64,000 nucleotides of DNA from Halorussus salinisoli (GCA_005239435.1 SZNP01000001.1:806001-870000); one strand, 5' to 3'; shown: positions 17,733-27,099, counted from the stretch's first letter. The notes: generated from the letters alone by a model not told the origin. Numbers and translations are program-made.

Positions 17733-18637
17733 TACTGACGGTCACGCTGAACCCCGCCGTCGACCACACCATCAAACTCGACGGCCCGCTGGAAGCCGAC
17801 GAGGTGAACCGGACGACGCTCGACCAGTACGACGCCGGCGGCAAGGGCATCAACGTCTCGAAGTACCTCGACGCCCTGGAGGTCGAGACCGTGACGAGCG
17901 GTCTCCTCGGCGGACTCTTCGGCGAGTTCGTGAAGCGCCAACTCTCCCGGACGAAGGTCCCCCACGACTTCGTGGAGATGTCGGGTTGCACCCGGCTCAA
18001 CACGACGATACTCTCCGAAGACGGCGAGTACAAGATAAATCAGTCGGGTCACCCGGTGAAGCGTCGGAGCGAGCGGGCCATCCTCGAGAAGATAGCGGAC
18101 TACGACCCCGAGGTGGTGGTCGTCGCGGGGAGTCTCCCGCCCGGACTCGGTCCTGCGACCATCGACCGAATCGCGGACGCGGGCGACTGGGACACCGTCG
18201 TCGACGTCGGGGGCGGACTGCTCGACCGCCTCGGAGTCCCCTACGCGTGCTGTAAGCCCAACCGCACCGAACTGGCGACTGCGACGGGGATGCCGACCGA
18301 GACGGTCGAGGACTGCCGCGCGGCGGCCCGCGAACTCCGGGCGAACGGCTTCCGGCGCGTGGTGGCCTCGCTCGGCCCCGACGGCGCGATTCTGGTGACC
18401 GAGGACGACGAGTTGTACGTGCAGGCCCCGGAGTCCGACGTGGTGGACACGGCCGGCGCGGGCGACGCGCTCCTCGCGGGCGTGCTGAAGGCGGACGCGG
18501 ACGGACTGTCGCCGGGCCAGACGCTCCGGTACGGCGTCGAGGTGGCCTCCCGCGTGGTGGAAGCGCCGGGGACCACCGTACCGTCGCTGTCGTCGGTCGC
18601 CGAGGAGGCCCGCTCGAACCCGTTGCAGTCGCTCTGA
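17729..18637 (+). CDS. pfkB: 1-phosphofructokinase (PfkB family)
   Basis: Phosphorylates fructose 1-phosphate, delivered by the PTS encoded downstream, to fructose 1,6-bisphosphate. 302 residues beginning MILTVTLNPAVDHTIKL, the typical 1-PFK/LacC start, with GGKGINVSKYL and the catalytic DTAGAGDALLAGV near the C-terminus. Start ATG overlaps the glpR stop. I use this start rather than the upstream in-frame extension because family members begin here. Confidence 0.95.
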   Translation: MILTVTLNPAVDHTIKLDGPLEADEVNRTTLDQYDAGGKGINVSKYLDALEVETVTSGLLGGLFGEFVKRQLSRTKVPHDFVEMSGCTRLNTTILSEDGEYKINQSGHPVKRRSERAILEKIADYDPEVVVVAGSLPPGLGPATIDRIADAGDWDTVVDVGGGLLDRLGVPYACCKPNRTELATATGMPTETVEDCRAAARELRANGFRRVVASLGPDGAILVTEDDELYVQAPESDVVDTAGAGDALLAGVLKADADGLSPGQTLRYGVEVASRVVEAPGTTVPSLSSVAEEARSNPLQSL

Positions 18638-18696
18638 CCGCGTAAGACCGAACAGAAACGCGCGAATTCAAAAACACTTTGAACGTTCACTCGCAT

Positions 18697-19812
18697 ATGA
18701 GGGACAGTAGCATGGAAGAGGGACCGGTCGGGAAGCGGGGGACGCTTCGGTCCGTCAGGGCCGACCTGATGACGGGCGTCACCTACATGATTCCGTTCGT
18801 CACGATAGCCGGCGTCTTTCAGGCCGTCGGCTACACTCTGGGTCAGTCGACGACCATCGGGGGCGACCTCGGGACTCTCCCGTGGTACGCCGTGACCGTC
18901 GGGTCGATAGCACTCAACGCGATGGTCCCCGTCCTCGGCGGTTTCGTCGCGTACGCCGTCGCCGACCGGCCGGGTCTCGCGCCCGGATTCGCGCTCACGG
19001 CCATGATTCAGGACCCCCGCCTCGTCCAGACGACCGGGACGCTGTTGGGCGTGAACACCGGGGACGCGCAGGCGGGCTATCTCGGCGCGCTCGTGGTCGG
19101 ACTGCTCGCCGGGGTGGTGACGCGGCAGGCCGCGGAGTGGGACGCGCCGACGGCGATACGACCGTTACTCCCGGTCCTCGTCGTTCCGGTCGGCGTCACT
19201 GCACTCCTCGCGCCGGTCGTGCTGACCTTCGGCGTCCCGCTCGCGCTGACGATGAACTACGTGGAGTTGCTCCTCCGAGGAGCGTCGCTGCCCGTGCTGG
19301 TCCTCGTCGGCGGCACCCTCGGCGCGATGATGGCGCTCGACCTCGGCGGCCCCGTCAACAAGGTCGCGTACGTTTTCGCGGTCGGTCTCCTCCCGGAACT
19401 CCTCTTCCGACCGATGGCCGCGGTCATGGTCGCGGGGATGGTCCCGCCGCTCGGTCTCGCCGCCTCCCACCTGCTCGCGCCGAGTCGCTACTCCGACGCG
19501 GACCCCGGTCAGAAGAGAGCGGCGACCGTCGCGGGACTGTCGTTCGTCACCGAGGGCGCGCTGGCCTATACCACCCGGACCGCCGGTCGGTCCTCGCTGT
19601 CGTGCGTCGCCGGCGGGGCGGTCGGCGGTGCCGCGTCGATGGCGCTCGGGGTCACCATGCCGGCGCCCCACGGCGGACTCCTCGTCGTTCCGCTGGCGAA
19701 CGACCCGCTCGCGTTCCTCGGGTGCATCGCGCTCGGCGCGGCGACCACCGCCGTGACCGCGACGGTTCGACGACCCAAGATTGATACACCGCGGGCCCCG
19801 CAAGGCGAGTAA
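18697..19812 (+). CDS. ptfC: PTS fructose-specific EIIC membrane component
   Basis: A 371-residue membrane protein with about nine helices that carries fructose across the membrane. The EIIC features are RADLMTGVTYMIPFVTIAGVF at the N-terminus, LDLGGPVNKVAY, and ALGVTMPAPHGG near the end. Unlike bacterial FruA it is not fused to EIIA or EIIB, which are separate genes here. Start at ATG 18697 (MRDSSMEEG); ATG 18712 is an alternative. Confidence 0.92.
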   Translation: MRDSSMEEGPVGKRGTLRSVRADLMTGVTYMIPFVTIAGVFQAVGYTLGQSTTIGGDLGTLPWYAVTVGSIALNAMVPVLGGFVAYAVADRPGLAPGFALTAMIQDPRLVQTTGTLLGVNTGDAQAGYLGALVVGLLAGVVTRQAAEWDAPTAIRPLLPVLVVPVGVTALLAPVVLTFGVPLALTMNYVELLLRGASLPVLVLVGGTLGAMMALDLGGPVNKVAYVFAVGLLPELLFRPMAAVMVAGMVPPLGLAASHLLAPSRYSDADPGQKRAATVAGLSFVTEGALAYTTRTAGRSSLSCVAGGAVGGAASMALGVTMPAPHGGLLVVPLANDPLAFLGCIALGAATTAVTATVRRPKIDTPRAPQGE

Positions 19813-19817
19813 CCGAC

Positions 19818-20273
19818 ATGCAATCCGAGGATTTCGTCGCTCCTGCGCTCGTCACGCTGGACGAACCGCCCGCCGAGCGCCGGGCGTGCATCGACTTCCT
19901 GCTCGACCTCGCGGTCGACGCCGGACGGGTGACGAACCGATCGGCGGCGCGCGACGCGCTGCTGGAGCGGGAGGCGTCGACGCCGACGGGACTCGGAAAC
20001 GGCGTCGCCGTCCCGCACGCGCGGACCGACGCGGTCGCCGCCCCGACCGTCGCGTTCGCGCGGTCGGACCGCGGCGTCGACTTCGGCGCGCCAGACGGCG
20101 ACCCCGCGACGCTCCTGTTCTGCCTGCTCGCGCCCGCAGACGCCGACACGGACCACCTCGCAGTGCTGAGTCGACTCTCGCGGTCGCTCGCCGACCCGGC
20201 GTTCCGGACGCGACTCGCCGAGGCCGACTCGGAACGAACCGTCGTGGACGCGATCCGGGAGGCGGTCGCGTGA
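19818..20273 (+). CDS. ptfA: PTS fructose EIIA component
   Basis: A 151-residue soluble phosphocarrier. The phosphorylated histidine is in GNGVAVPHARTDAV, followed by the family DGDPATLLFCLLAP. It receives phosphate from HPr and passes it to EIIB. It begins five bases after ptfC and overlaps ptfH by four. Confidence 0.93.
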   Translation: MQSEDFVAPALVTLDEPPAERRACIDFLLDLAVDAGRVTNRSAARDALLEREASTPTGLGNGVAVPHARTDAVAAPTVAFARSDRGVDFGAPDGDPATLLFCLLAPADADTDHLAVLSRLSRSLADPAFRTRLAEADSERTVVDAIREAVA

Positions 20274-20533
20274 CCGAGCGCCGCGTCACCGTCGCGCGCG
20301 AGACCGGACTCCACGCCAGGCCGGCGCGGGCGGTCGCCGACGCCGCCGCCGACTTCGACGCCGAGGTCGCGGTCGCGTACGACGGCGAGACCGCGCGGGC
20401 CGCCAGTCCGCTGGAACTCACCGCCCTCGGCGTCGAGTCCGGCGAGTCGGTGGTCGTGCGGGCACGGGGAGACGACGCCGACCCGGCGGTCGAGGCGGTC
20501 GCCGAAGTGCTGGTCGGGGAGGCCGACCCGTGA
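20270..20533 (+). CDS. ptfH: PTS phosphocarrier HPr
   Basis: An 87-residue HPr. The active-site histidine is in ETGLHARPA. The serine-46 regulatory region is weakly conserved (ASPLELTALGVESGESV), fitting the absence of HPr kinase in archaea. It starts with GTG overlapping the ptfA stop and ends overlapping the GTG of ptfI, so EIIA, HPr and EI are coupled. Confidence 0.93.
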   Translation: MTERRVTVARETGLHARPARAVADAAADFDAEVAVAYDGETARAASPLELTALGVESGESVVVRARGDDADPAVEAVAEVLVGEADP

Positions 20534-22164
20534 CCGACCTCGACGGCGTCGGCGTCGGAACGGGCACAGCGACCGGACCGGCGGTGTGGCTGGCGGGACC
20601 CGACGAGACGCCGGACGCCGACGCGCCCGGTCGCGACCCCGACGTGGAGCGCGACCGCTTCGAGAGCGCGCGCGCTCGGACCGTCGAGGAACTCGGCGAG
20701 GAGCGCGACCGCGCGGCCGAGGCGGTGGGGAAAGCCGCCGAGGACGTGCTGGCCACTCACGAGACGTTCCTCTTCGACCCGGCGTTCGAGGAGCGCGTCG
20801 AGGACGGCCTCGCGGACGGCGACCCGGCCGAGCGTGCGGTCGCGCGCGCGCTCGAAGACTGGATAGAGGCCTTCGAGGAGACCGGCGGCAAGACCGCCGC
20901 CCGCGCAGACGACCTGCGCGACCTCCGGGGGCGACTCCTCCGCGCGCTCCGCGGCGAATCCCGGCGCTCGGGCGAGGACCCGCCGGAGGACGCCGTGGCG
21001 CTGGCCGAACGACTCGACCCCGGCCGGGCGGTCCGGCTCGCGACTGCCGGGGTCTCCGGCGTCGCGACCGTCGCGGGGAGTCGGACCGGCCACGCCGCGA
21101 TAATCCTCCGGTCGCGCGGCGTCCCGACCGTGGTCGGCGTCGGCGACGCGCTGAAGACGGTCGACCAGGGCGCTCGCGTCGGCCTGAACGCTGCCGCGGA
21201 TCGCGTCGCACTCGACCCGCGGGCCGACGACGACGCGAGCGCGACCGAGGCGGTCGCCCCGGACGCGGTCCGCGCGGCGTCGGGGACGCCGCTCGCGGTG
21301 ACGGCGAACGTCGGGTCGGCGAGGGAGGCGGCGGCCGCTCGGGAGCGCGGCGCGGACGGCGTCGGCCTGTTCCGGAGCGAGTTCCTCGCATTGCGGTCCG
21401 ACGGCGTCCCCGACGAAGACGACCAGACCGAGGCGTACGCCGCGGCGCTCGACCGATTTCCCGACGGAGAGGTCGCGATACGCACGTTCGACTTCGGCGG
21501 CGACAAACCGCTCCCCGGAGCGGACGAGACCGCTCCCCGCGGCGTCGCCCGGTCGCTCGCGGCCCCGGACCGCCACCGCGAGCAACTCCGGGCGCTCTGC
21601 CGGGCCGCGGCCAGAGGTGCGGGCGACCTCACCGTGGTCCTCCCGCACGTGACCCGAATCGAGGAGGTGACGGCGGTGCGCAACCACCTCGACGCAGCGA
21701 CCGACGAACTCGCGATCGCCGACGTCCCCCACGAGCGACCCGCGCTCGGCGCGATGGTGGAGACTCCCGCCGCCGTCGAACTCGCCTCCGAACTCGCGTC
21801 GCGGGTCGCGTCCGTCTCGCTCGGCACGAACGACCTCTCGCGGCACGTCCTCGGGACGACGCGCGACGCCGACCCGTCGGTCGCGGAACCGGCCGTGGTC
21901 CGCGCCATCGAGCGGGCGGTCGACGCGGCGACCGACGCGCGAATCCCCGTACGGTGCTGCGGCGAAGCGGCGGCCGACCCCGAGTTCGCCGCGCTGTTGG
22001 TCGGACTCGGCGTGACCGAGTTGAGCGTCGCGCCCGACGCGGTGCCCGCGGTGAAGCGGCGACTCGACGGCATCGACCTGCCCGCGGCCGCGGCCCTCGC
22101 CGAGCGCGCGGCCGCGGCGAGTACGAAGAGTGAAGTGGATTCGCTGCTCACCGAGGGTCCATGA
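20530..22164 (+). CDS. ptfI: PTS enzyme I
   Basis: Transfers phosphate from PEP to HPr. 544 residues. The phosphohistidine lies in SRTGHAAIILRSRGVPTVVG; the PEP-binding barrel has GVGLFRSEFL, FDFGGDKPLP, SLGTNDLSRH and the catalytic cysteine region PVRCCGEAA. Starts with GTG overlapping ptfH and ends overlapping the ptfB ATG. Confidence 0.95.
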   Translation: MTDLDGVGVGTGTATGPAVWLAGPDETPDADAPGRDPDVERDRFESARARTVEELGEERDRAAEAVGKAAEDVLATHETFLFDPAFEERVEDGLADGDPAERAVARALEDWIEAFEETGGKTAARADDLRDLRGRLLRALRGESRRSGEDPPEDAVALAERLDPGRAVRLATAGVSGVATVAGSRTGHAAIILRSRGVPTVVGVGDALKTVDQGARVGLNAAADRVALDPRADDDASATEAVAPDAVRAASGTPLAVTANVGSAREAAAARERGADGVGLFRSEFLALRSDGVPDEDDQTEAYAAALDRFPDGEVAIRTFDFGGDKPLPGADETAPRGVARSLAAPDRHREQLRALCRAAARGAGDLTVVLPHVTRIEEVTAVRNHLDAATDELAIADVPHERPALGAMVETPAAVELASELASRVASVSLGTNDLSRHVLGTTRDADPSVAEPAVVRAIERAVDAATDARIPVRCCGEAAADPEFAALLVGLGVTELSVAPDAVPAVKRRLDGIDLPAAAALAERAAAASTKSEVDSLLTEGP

Positions 22165-22556
22165 AGTTCGTCGCCGTCACCGCGTGCCCGACCGGTATCG
22201 CCCACAGCCAGATGGGCGCGGAGTCGCTGACTCGGGCCGCGACCGAGGCGGGACACGACGTCGAGGTCGAGGTCCACGGCGCGATGGGCACCGAGAACGA
22301 ACTCGGAGAGGAAGACCTCGCGCGGGCCGACGCCGCCATCGTCGCGGCCGACGTGCGAGTCGACACCGACCGCTTCGCCGACCTCCCGACCGTCGTCGCC
22401 CCGGTCGGGACCGCGGTGTCCGACCCGGAGGGTCTCGTCGAGCGGGCCGTCGGTCTGGGTCGAGCCGGAGAGCCCGAGACCGTTCGCGTCGGCGACGACG
22501 CAGCAGACGGTGAGGGCCGAGGACTCCTCGACGGGCTCCGCCGACTGTTGGAGTAG
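22161..22556 (+). CDS. ptfB: PTS fructose EIIB component
   Basis: A 131-residue soluble EIIB. The phosphorylated cysteine is in TACPTGIAHSQM (Cys 9). The C-terminal 30 residues are an extra acidic tail. Last gene of the ptf set; the class II aldolase gene that follows in Haloferax is not here. Confidence 0.93.
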   Translation: MKFVAVTACPTGIAHSQMGAESLTRAATEAGHDVEVEVHGAMGTENELGEEDLARADAAIVAADVRVDTDRFADLPTVVAPVGTAVSDPEGLVERAVGLGRAGEPETVRVGDDAADGEGRGLLDGLRRLLE

Positions 22557-23328
22557 GCCGGCACAGGCGCGGACGAACTCGCTAGTTCCTCTTTCTCACC
22601 TGTCCGCGCGGACGCGACCACGACCCGAATCGACCGACCAGACTCCGGACTCTCCGTCGTCGAACGACGACCGCGCTGCGCCGAGGCGGTACGTTCCGCT
22701 CGCCGACCCGGCGTCACGCCAGAAGAGGATTTCATATAGCTGGCAGAGGTTTACCTCCTCTCGATAGGTCCGACCGGAACCGCACGACCCTCCGCCGCGG
22801 CGGTTCGCCGCGCGCCGAAACGCAGTCGGGCGACCGCCGCGGCGACGGCAGTTCGGGCCGCCGGCCACCGACTCGTTCCGGCTATCGCTCGCCACGGTTT
22901 CCCGACGGCCTCCAAGGCGTCGACCGGACGGTACCGGAAGTCGAGTTTCGCTGTTACTTCGGGCGCGTGAGGCGGACCCGCACCACTCGTCGCTATCTTC
23001 CCGACCGGTTTCCGCGTCGGTTCCGCCGCGCTGTCCGGACCTTCCCCGACGAACCGGTACCTCGGCGGTCGAACTGCGGGCTTGCGCCGCGGGTTTCTGC
23101 CGAAACGGTGTCTGAATGGCTCCGGGAGAAGTCCGGACCGTCTACCGGGTCTCGTCCTCGGCGGTCGGAGTTGGCGCCCGGTCCCCTGATAGACGTCGTA
23201 GCCCGCGTGGACGGCGATAGCTCGGTCGTAAACCGATTGCTACGATAGGATTTACCCCGGAGCGTGTCGGAGAGATAGCCGTTCGACTTATCCTGTTCAA
23301 CGACCAACGAATTACGGGGGGAGAAACC
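22557..23328. other. Gene-free region after the PTS operon
   Basis: About 770 bases. Frames of 75-104 codons exist on both strands but have basic, Arg/Ser-rich products unlike haloarchaeal proteins, so I call none. A small inverted repeat (AGAGGtttaCCTCT-like) lies near 22745-22757 and an AT-rich patch near 22728-22740. The last 20 bases hold the ribosome-binding site of the next gene. Confidence 0.5.
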
Positions 23329-23733
23329 ATGAGTGAAACGACGACAGCGAACCGAAACGACACGAGTGGGTACATCTCGGCAGCGACCGCGCTAATCGGG
23401 GGGTGGATAGTGATCTCGGCGTTCATCTATTCGCCACCCGCGGCCAACTTCTGGAACGACATCATCGTCGGTGCCGCGATCGGAATCATCGCGGGGTACA
23501 ACGCCTTCAGGGCCGACGACCCGGAGGGCATCAACACCAGTGGTGCGTCGTTGGTCGCCCTGCTCGGTCTCTGGATGGTCATCGCGCCGTTCGTGTTCGA
23601 GACGGTCCTCGAAGCCGCGTTCTGGAGCGACGTGGTCAGTGGCGCATTGGTCGCCGTCCTCGCGGGGTACAACGCGTACCGGTCCCGCGAGACCAGACGC
23701 CGTGCGCCTGCTGCCGAAGCCGAGACCCGATGA
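23329..23733 (+). CDS. SPW-repeat membrane protein
   Basis: A 134-residue protein with four membrane helices and two SPW-type repeats: IGGWIVISAFIY...AANFWNDIIVGAAIGIIAGYNAF and LLGLWMVIAPFVF...AAFWSDVVSGALVAVLAGYNAY. It is a paralogue of the protein at 7811-8194. The start is supported by GGGGGAG seven bases upstream. Function unknown. Confidence 0.85.
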   Translation: MSETTTANRNDTSGYISAATALIGGWIVISAFIYSPPAANFWNDIIVGAAIGIIAGYNAFRADDPEGINTSGASLVALLGLWMVIAPFVFETVLEAAFWSDVVSGALVAVLAGYNAYRSRETRRRAPAAEAETR

Positions 23734-23950
23734 CCGAACAGAGTCGAACGAGTCCGCTGTCTCCGATCAGCGGTTATTTCTGACGTTTTGAGACGTAGAG
23801 AGGTTTCGTAACAGACAGAAAATATTTCTTAAAGACAATTAAAATTGGCTGAGGCCCCACGACGCGCTCGCTCGGGAGTTCCGGCCGGTCACTCCGTGAC
23901 GGCCGGAGAGCACTTCCCGGCGCGTCCACAACGAACGGCAGGGAGAGACT

Positions 23951-24517
23951 GTGGCTTCGATACCACCGATTATCGACATCCGAGACGACCTACGACGTGC
24001 CCGAGAAGCGACCAGCGAGGACGTAGAGGAGGACTTCGAGACGGTGTACGACCGCCTCGACGCCTTCGCCGACCGCGACCGCGCCGATCGGGAGGGCGTC
24101 GTAGACGAGATAGACAACGAACTGCTCCGAGTCGAGGAACTCCTCGACGACGAAGAGGCGTCCCGTGCGATTCAGTCGGCGCGCAACCGCATCCACATCT
24201 ACCGGGAGTCCCGTCAGCAGACCGACGAGGACTTCGTCGTCGTGGACTCGGGCGTCCGCCAGCACGAGGAACCGGACGCCGACGGCCTGCTCCCGGTCGG
24301 CGAGGTGACGCTGACCGTCACGGTTGCCAACACCGGCGACGACGCCGAAGTAGTGCCGCTCGTCGCGCTCTACGACGAGGACGGCGACGAGGTGGAGTCG
24401 GTCCGCGGTCCCGCGTTCGACCTTCCCGCGGGCGTCGAGGAGCGAATAGAGATGGACCTGGACGTGCCGAGCGACGCCACGCACTACGCGGTGTCGGTCA
24501 CCGAAGCGGGAGTCTGA
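23951..24517 (+). CDS. Conserved haloarchaeal protein with coiled-coil and Ig-like part
   Basis: A 188-residue soluble protein in two parts. Residues 10-95 are acidic helices likely to form a coiled coil (RRAREATSEDVEEDFETVYDRLDAF, RVEELLDDEEASRAIQSARNRIHIYRESR). Residues 100-185 look like a beta-sandwich typical of CARDB-like domains (GEVTLTVTVANTGDDAEVVPLVALYDEDG). No signal peptide. Start is GTG at 23951. No function assigned. Confidence 0.75.
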   Translation: MASIPPIIDIRDDLRRAREATSEDVEEDFETVYDRLDAFADRDRADREGVVDEIDNELLRVEELLDDEEASRAIQSARNRIHIYRESRQQTDEDFVVVDSGVRQHEEPDADGLLPVGEVTLTVTVANTGDDAEVVPLVALYDEDGDEVESVRGPAFDLPAGVEERIEMDLDVPSDATHYAVSVTEAGV

Positions 24518-24573
24518 GTCGGTCTCGCCCGCCGACCGCAAGCCTTTCGGCCCCGCGCTCCACCGTATCGGGC

Positions 24574-25380
24574 ATGGTACTTCCAGAGGGATTTGCGCTC
24601 CCGCCACTGCCGTATCTGGTCGTCCTGCTCGCGGCGGTGGCGCTGGTCGCCGGGGCGCTCGCCCGGTCGGACCCGCACGTCTCCGACCGGATCGTCCTCG
24701 CGCTCACGCCGTGGGTCGTCGTCGGGTCGAGCCTCCACGCGCTGTTCGTCCTCGAATGGGTGCCCGAAGCGGTCGCGCCGCTACTCGGCACGCCCTCGGT
24801 CTACCTGTCCACCTTCGTCGTTGCCGGACTCGTCTGGCTGGCCGGAATTCGTACCGCCGCCGACCCCGAGCGCCCGGTGGTCGTGGTCGGGGTGTTGGCC
24901 GCGAGCGCGGTCGTCGCTTACGCAATCGCTCGAGGTTCCGAGACCGGGCTTCGGCTCTTCTGGCCGCTGGTCGGTCTCGTACTCGCGTTCCTGCTCGCCG
25001 GGGCGCTCTGGGCCGCGACCAGATGGACGCATCCGAGCGTGACCGCGGCGACGGGCGCGACGGGCGCGCTGGCGCTGTTCGGCCACTCGCTCGACGCGGT
25101 TTCGACCGCCGTGGGCGTGGACCTGCTCGGGTTCGGCGAGCGAACCCCGGTCTCGCGGGCCGTCCTCGACGTGGCGGCCTCGCTTCCGACCGCCGAGACG
25201 TTCGGCGTCGGGTGGCTGTTCGTCCTCGTGAAACTCGTTATCGCGGAGGCCGTGGTAATCCTGTTCGCCGACTTCGTTCGGGAGGACCCGCGAGAGGGCT
25301 TCCTCCTGCTCGGCGCTGTCGCCGCGGTCGGCTTGGGTCCGGGCGCGCACAACCTGCTCCTGTTCGTCGTGACCGGCTGA
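24574..25380 (+). CDS. DUF63 family membrane protein
   Basis: A 268-residue protein with about seven membrane helices. The arrangement DRIVLALTPWVVVGSSLHALFVLE, GHSLDAVSTAVGVD and a final GPGAHNLLLFVVTG match the archaeal DUF63 family of unknown function. Start at ATG 24574 (MVLPEGFALPP). Confidence 0.82.
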   Translation: MVLPEGFALPPLPYLVVLLAAVALVAGALARSDPHVSDRIVLALTPWVVVGSSLHALFVLEWVPEAVAPLLGTPSVYLSTFVVAGLVWLAGIRTAADPERPVVVVGVLAASAVVAYAIARGSETGLRLFWPLVGLVLAFLLAGALWAATRWTHPSVTAATGATGALALFGHSLDAVSTAVGVDLLGFGERTPVSRAVLDVAASLPTAETFGVGWLFVLVKLVIAEAVVILFADFVREDPREGFLLLGAVAAVGLGPGAHNLLLFVVTG

Positions 25381-25572
25381 GTCGGCGACTCACTGTTTCG
25401 CGAACCCGGATTCTCTGTCGCTCCGCGAAACTACTCCTTCCCGGCGACTCGAAGAGTCACCCGTCTCTCCTAGACCCTCGTTCCGATTCTCTCGGCACCC
25501 ACCAGTATTTTGACCGCCGGGTGCATACCGTGGCGGTATGTCGCACGCAAATCGCCGCCACGGCCGCCAGCT

Positions 25573-26481
25573 ATGGTCGAAGTAGTCACCGCCGGCCACG
25601 TCAACTGGGACGTGACCCTCCGCGTGGACGCCCTCCCGAACCCCGACGGCGAGGCCCGCATCGACTCCCAGTGCCGGTCCGGCGGTGGAAGCGCCGCCAA
25701 CGTCGCGGTCGCGCTGGCTGGCATGGCGTTCGACGCCGGACTGGTCGGGAGCGTCGGCGACGACGAGACCGGCGAGTTCGCCCGCCGGGAGTTGCAGGCC
25801 GCGGGCGTGGACTGCTCGCACCTGCTGGAAGCCGCCGACAGCGAGACCACGACGAAGTACCTCATCGTAGACGAGCAGGGCGAGGTGATGGTCCTCGGCA
25901 ACGAGGGCGCGAACGAGGCCGTCACGCCCGCCGACGTGGACCCCGAGTACGTCACCGCCGGCGACCACCTCCACCTGACCAGCCAGCGCCCCGACACCGC
26001 CGCGAAACTGGCCCGCGTCGCCACCCAGGCGGGCGTGAGCGTGAGTTTCGACCCCGGCCGACGCCTCGACGAGCGCGACTTCGGCGAGGCGCTGGCCTAC
26101 TCGGACGTGGTGTTCCTCAACGACCGCGAGGCCCGGACCCTGCTGGACAGCGACCTCGAACACCCCTCGTCGGAACTCCACGGTCGCGTCGTCGTCATCA
26201 AGCACGGCGAGGACGGTGCGCAGGTGGACACGCCCGAGGCCTCGTTCGACCATCCGGGCTTCGACGCCGAGGTCGTAGACACCACGGGCGCGGGCGACGC
26301 CTTCGCCGCGGGGTTCCTCGCGGTGCTGTTGCGCGACCGTGGCGTCCTCGGAGCGAACGCCGACTACGAACGCGCGCTGGAGTTCGCCAACGCGTGCGGC
26401 GCGCTCGCGGCCATGGAGGAGGGCGCGCGGACCGCACCGACGTTCGGCGAAGCGGAAGCGTTCCTGGACGGGCAGTTCTAG
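25573..26481 (+). CDS. PfkB-family carbohydrate/nucleoside kinase
   Basis: A 302-residue kinase of the ribokinase fold. Substrate-side signature GGGSAANVAVALAGMAFDAGLVGSVGDDETG and ATP-side DTTGAGDAFAAGFLA with the catalytic aspartate are intact. In haloarchaea related kinases include 2-keto-3-deoxygluconate kinase and the ribose-1-phosphate kinase of the pentose bisphosphate pathway; a phosphorylase gene 1.1 kb downstream makes the latter worth testing. Start at ATG 25573 (MVEVVTAGHVNWD). Its stop overlaps the convergent gene by four bases. Confidence 0.85.
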   Translation: MVEVVTAGHVNWDVTLRVDALPNPDGEARIDSQCRSGGGSAANVAVALAGMAFDAGLVGSVGDDETGEFARRELQAAGVDCSHLLEAADSETTTKYLIVDEQGEVMVLGNEGANEAVTPADVDPEYVTAGDHLHLTSQRPDTAAKLARVATQAGVSVSFDPGRRLDERDFGEALAYSDVVFLNDREARTLLDSDLEHPSSELHGRVVVIKHGEDGAQVDTPEASFDHPGFDAEVVDTTGAGDAFAAGFLAVLLRDRGVLGANADYERALEFANACGALAAMEEGARTAPTFGEAEAFLDGQF

Positions 26482-27011
26482 AAGTCGTCTCCTTCGCCGG
26501 GCGGGAAGGGAAGTTCGCCGAGGTCTTCCTTCCGAACTACGTCCGCGATGAACCGTTTGGTCTCTTCGAGCAGTTCGTCCTCGTCGGTGAACGTGCGACG
26601 GTCTACGTTCCAGCGGTCGCCGATCGAACCTATCATCGCACTTCGCATACTCTCTTCGTGGACGAACAGGATGCGCTCGCGCTGGCGGTCGGTCACGTCT
26701 TCGAGGACTGCGCCGACTTCGATACCGACGCCGAGGTTCTTCCCGTCGTGAGGCACGACGAACAGCACGACGTTGCTCGCTCGGGCGAACTCGAGGGTCT
26801 GGGTTCCAGCGTCCATCTCGTCCAGCGGAATGTCCGGGTCGGTGGCGAGGAAAGCGTTGAACCCCTCGCGCCGGAGGTCGTCACGGACCGTTTCGAGGAA
26901 GTCGTACATCTCCTCGTTTTCGGTAACGTGGGACTTGTACGGCCCCATGACGTAGACGAGAAAACGCCTGTAGGAGGTGGAGTCGAGGGTGTCGAGGAGG
27001 CGGTCTCGCAT
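26478..27011 (-). CDS. Conserved haloarchaeal protein with deoxyribosyltransferase-like fold
   Basis: A 177-residue soluble protein. RRFLVYVMGPYKSHVTENEEMYDFLETVRDDLRREGFNAFLATD at the start and FARASNVVLFVVPHDGKNLGVGIEVGAVLEDV in the middle resemble the Rossmann-like fold of nucleoside 2-deoxyribosyltransferases and TIR-like nucleotide enzymes. This is a fold-level impression only. A TATA box at 27039-27046 gives a short leader. It is divergent from the ArsR-like gene at 27168. Confidence 0.75.
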   Translation of the reverse strand: MRDRLLDTLDSTSYRRFLVYVMGPYKSHVTENEEMYDFLETVRDDLRREGFNAFLATDPDIPLDEMDAGTQTLEFARASNVVLFVVPHDGKNLGVGIEVGAVLEDVTDRQRERILFVHEESMRSAMIGSIGDRWNVDRRTFTDEDELLEETKRFIADVVRKEDLGELPFPPGEGDDF

Positions 27012-27038
27012 TCGTTTGCGAGCGATGCATCACTACTA

Positions 27039-27046
27039 CTTATAAA
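27039..27046 (-). promoter_or_regulatory. TATA box for the 26478-27011 gene
   Basis: Reads TTTATAAG on the minus strand about 28 bases before the ATG at 27011, the standard archaeal distance for a leaderless transcript. Confidence 0.6.
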
Positions 27047-27099
27047 TGGCGGCTATATCAACAGAGGTTGAGTCAAGAAGCATTAAGTGCGGACGACGC

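Noticed and set aside
19852..22277. Long minus-strand frames (579-664 codons) across the PTS genes
   Set aside because: They run antisense to EIIA, HPr, EI and EIIB, all with intact active sites.
22596..22895. A 99-codon minus-strand frame in the gap after the PTS operon
   Set aside because: Basic composition, no ribosome-binding site and no domain; likely chance.
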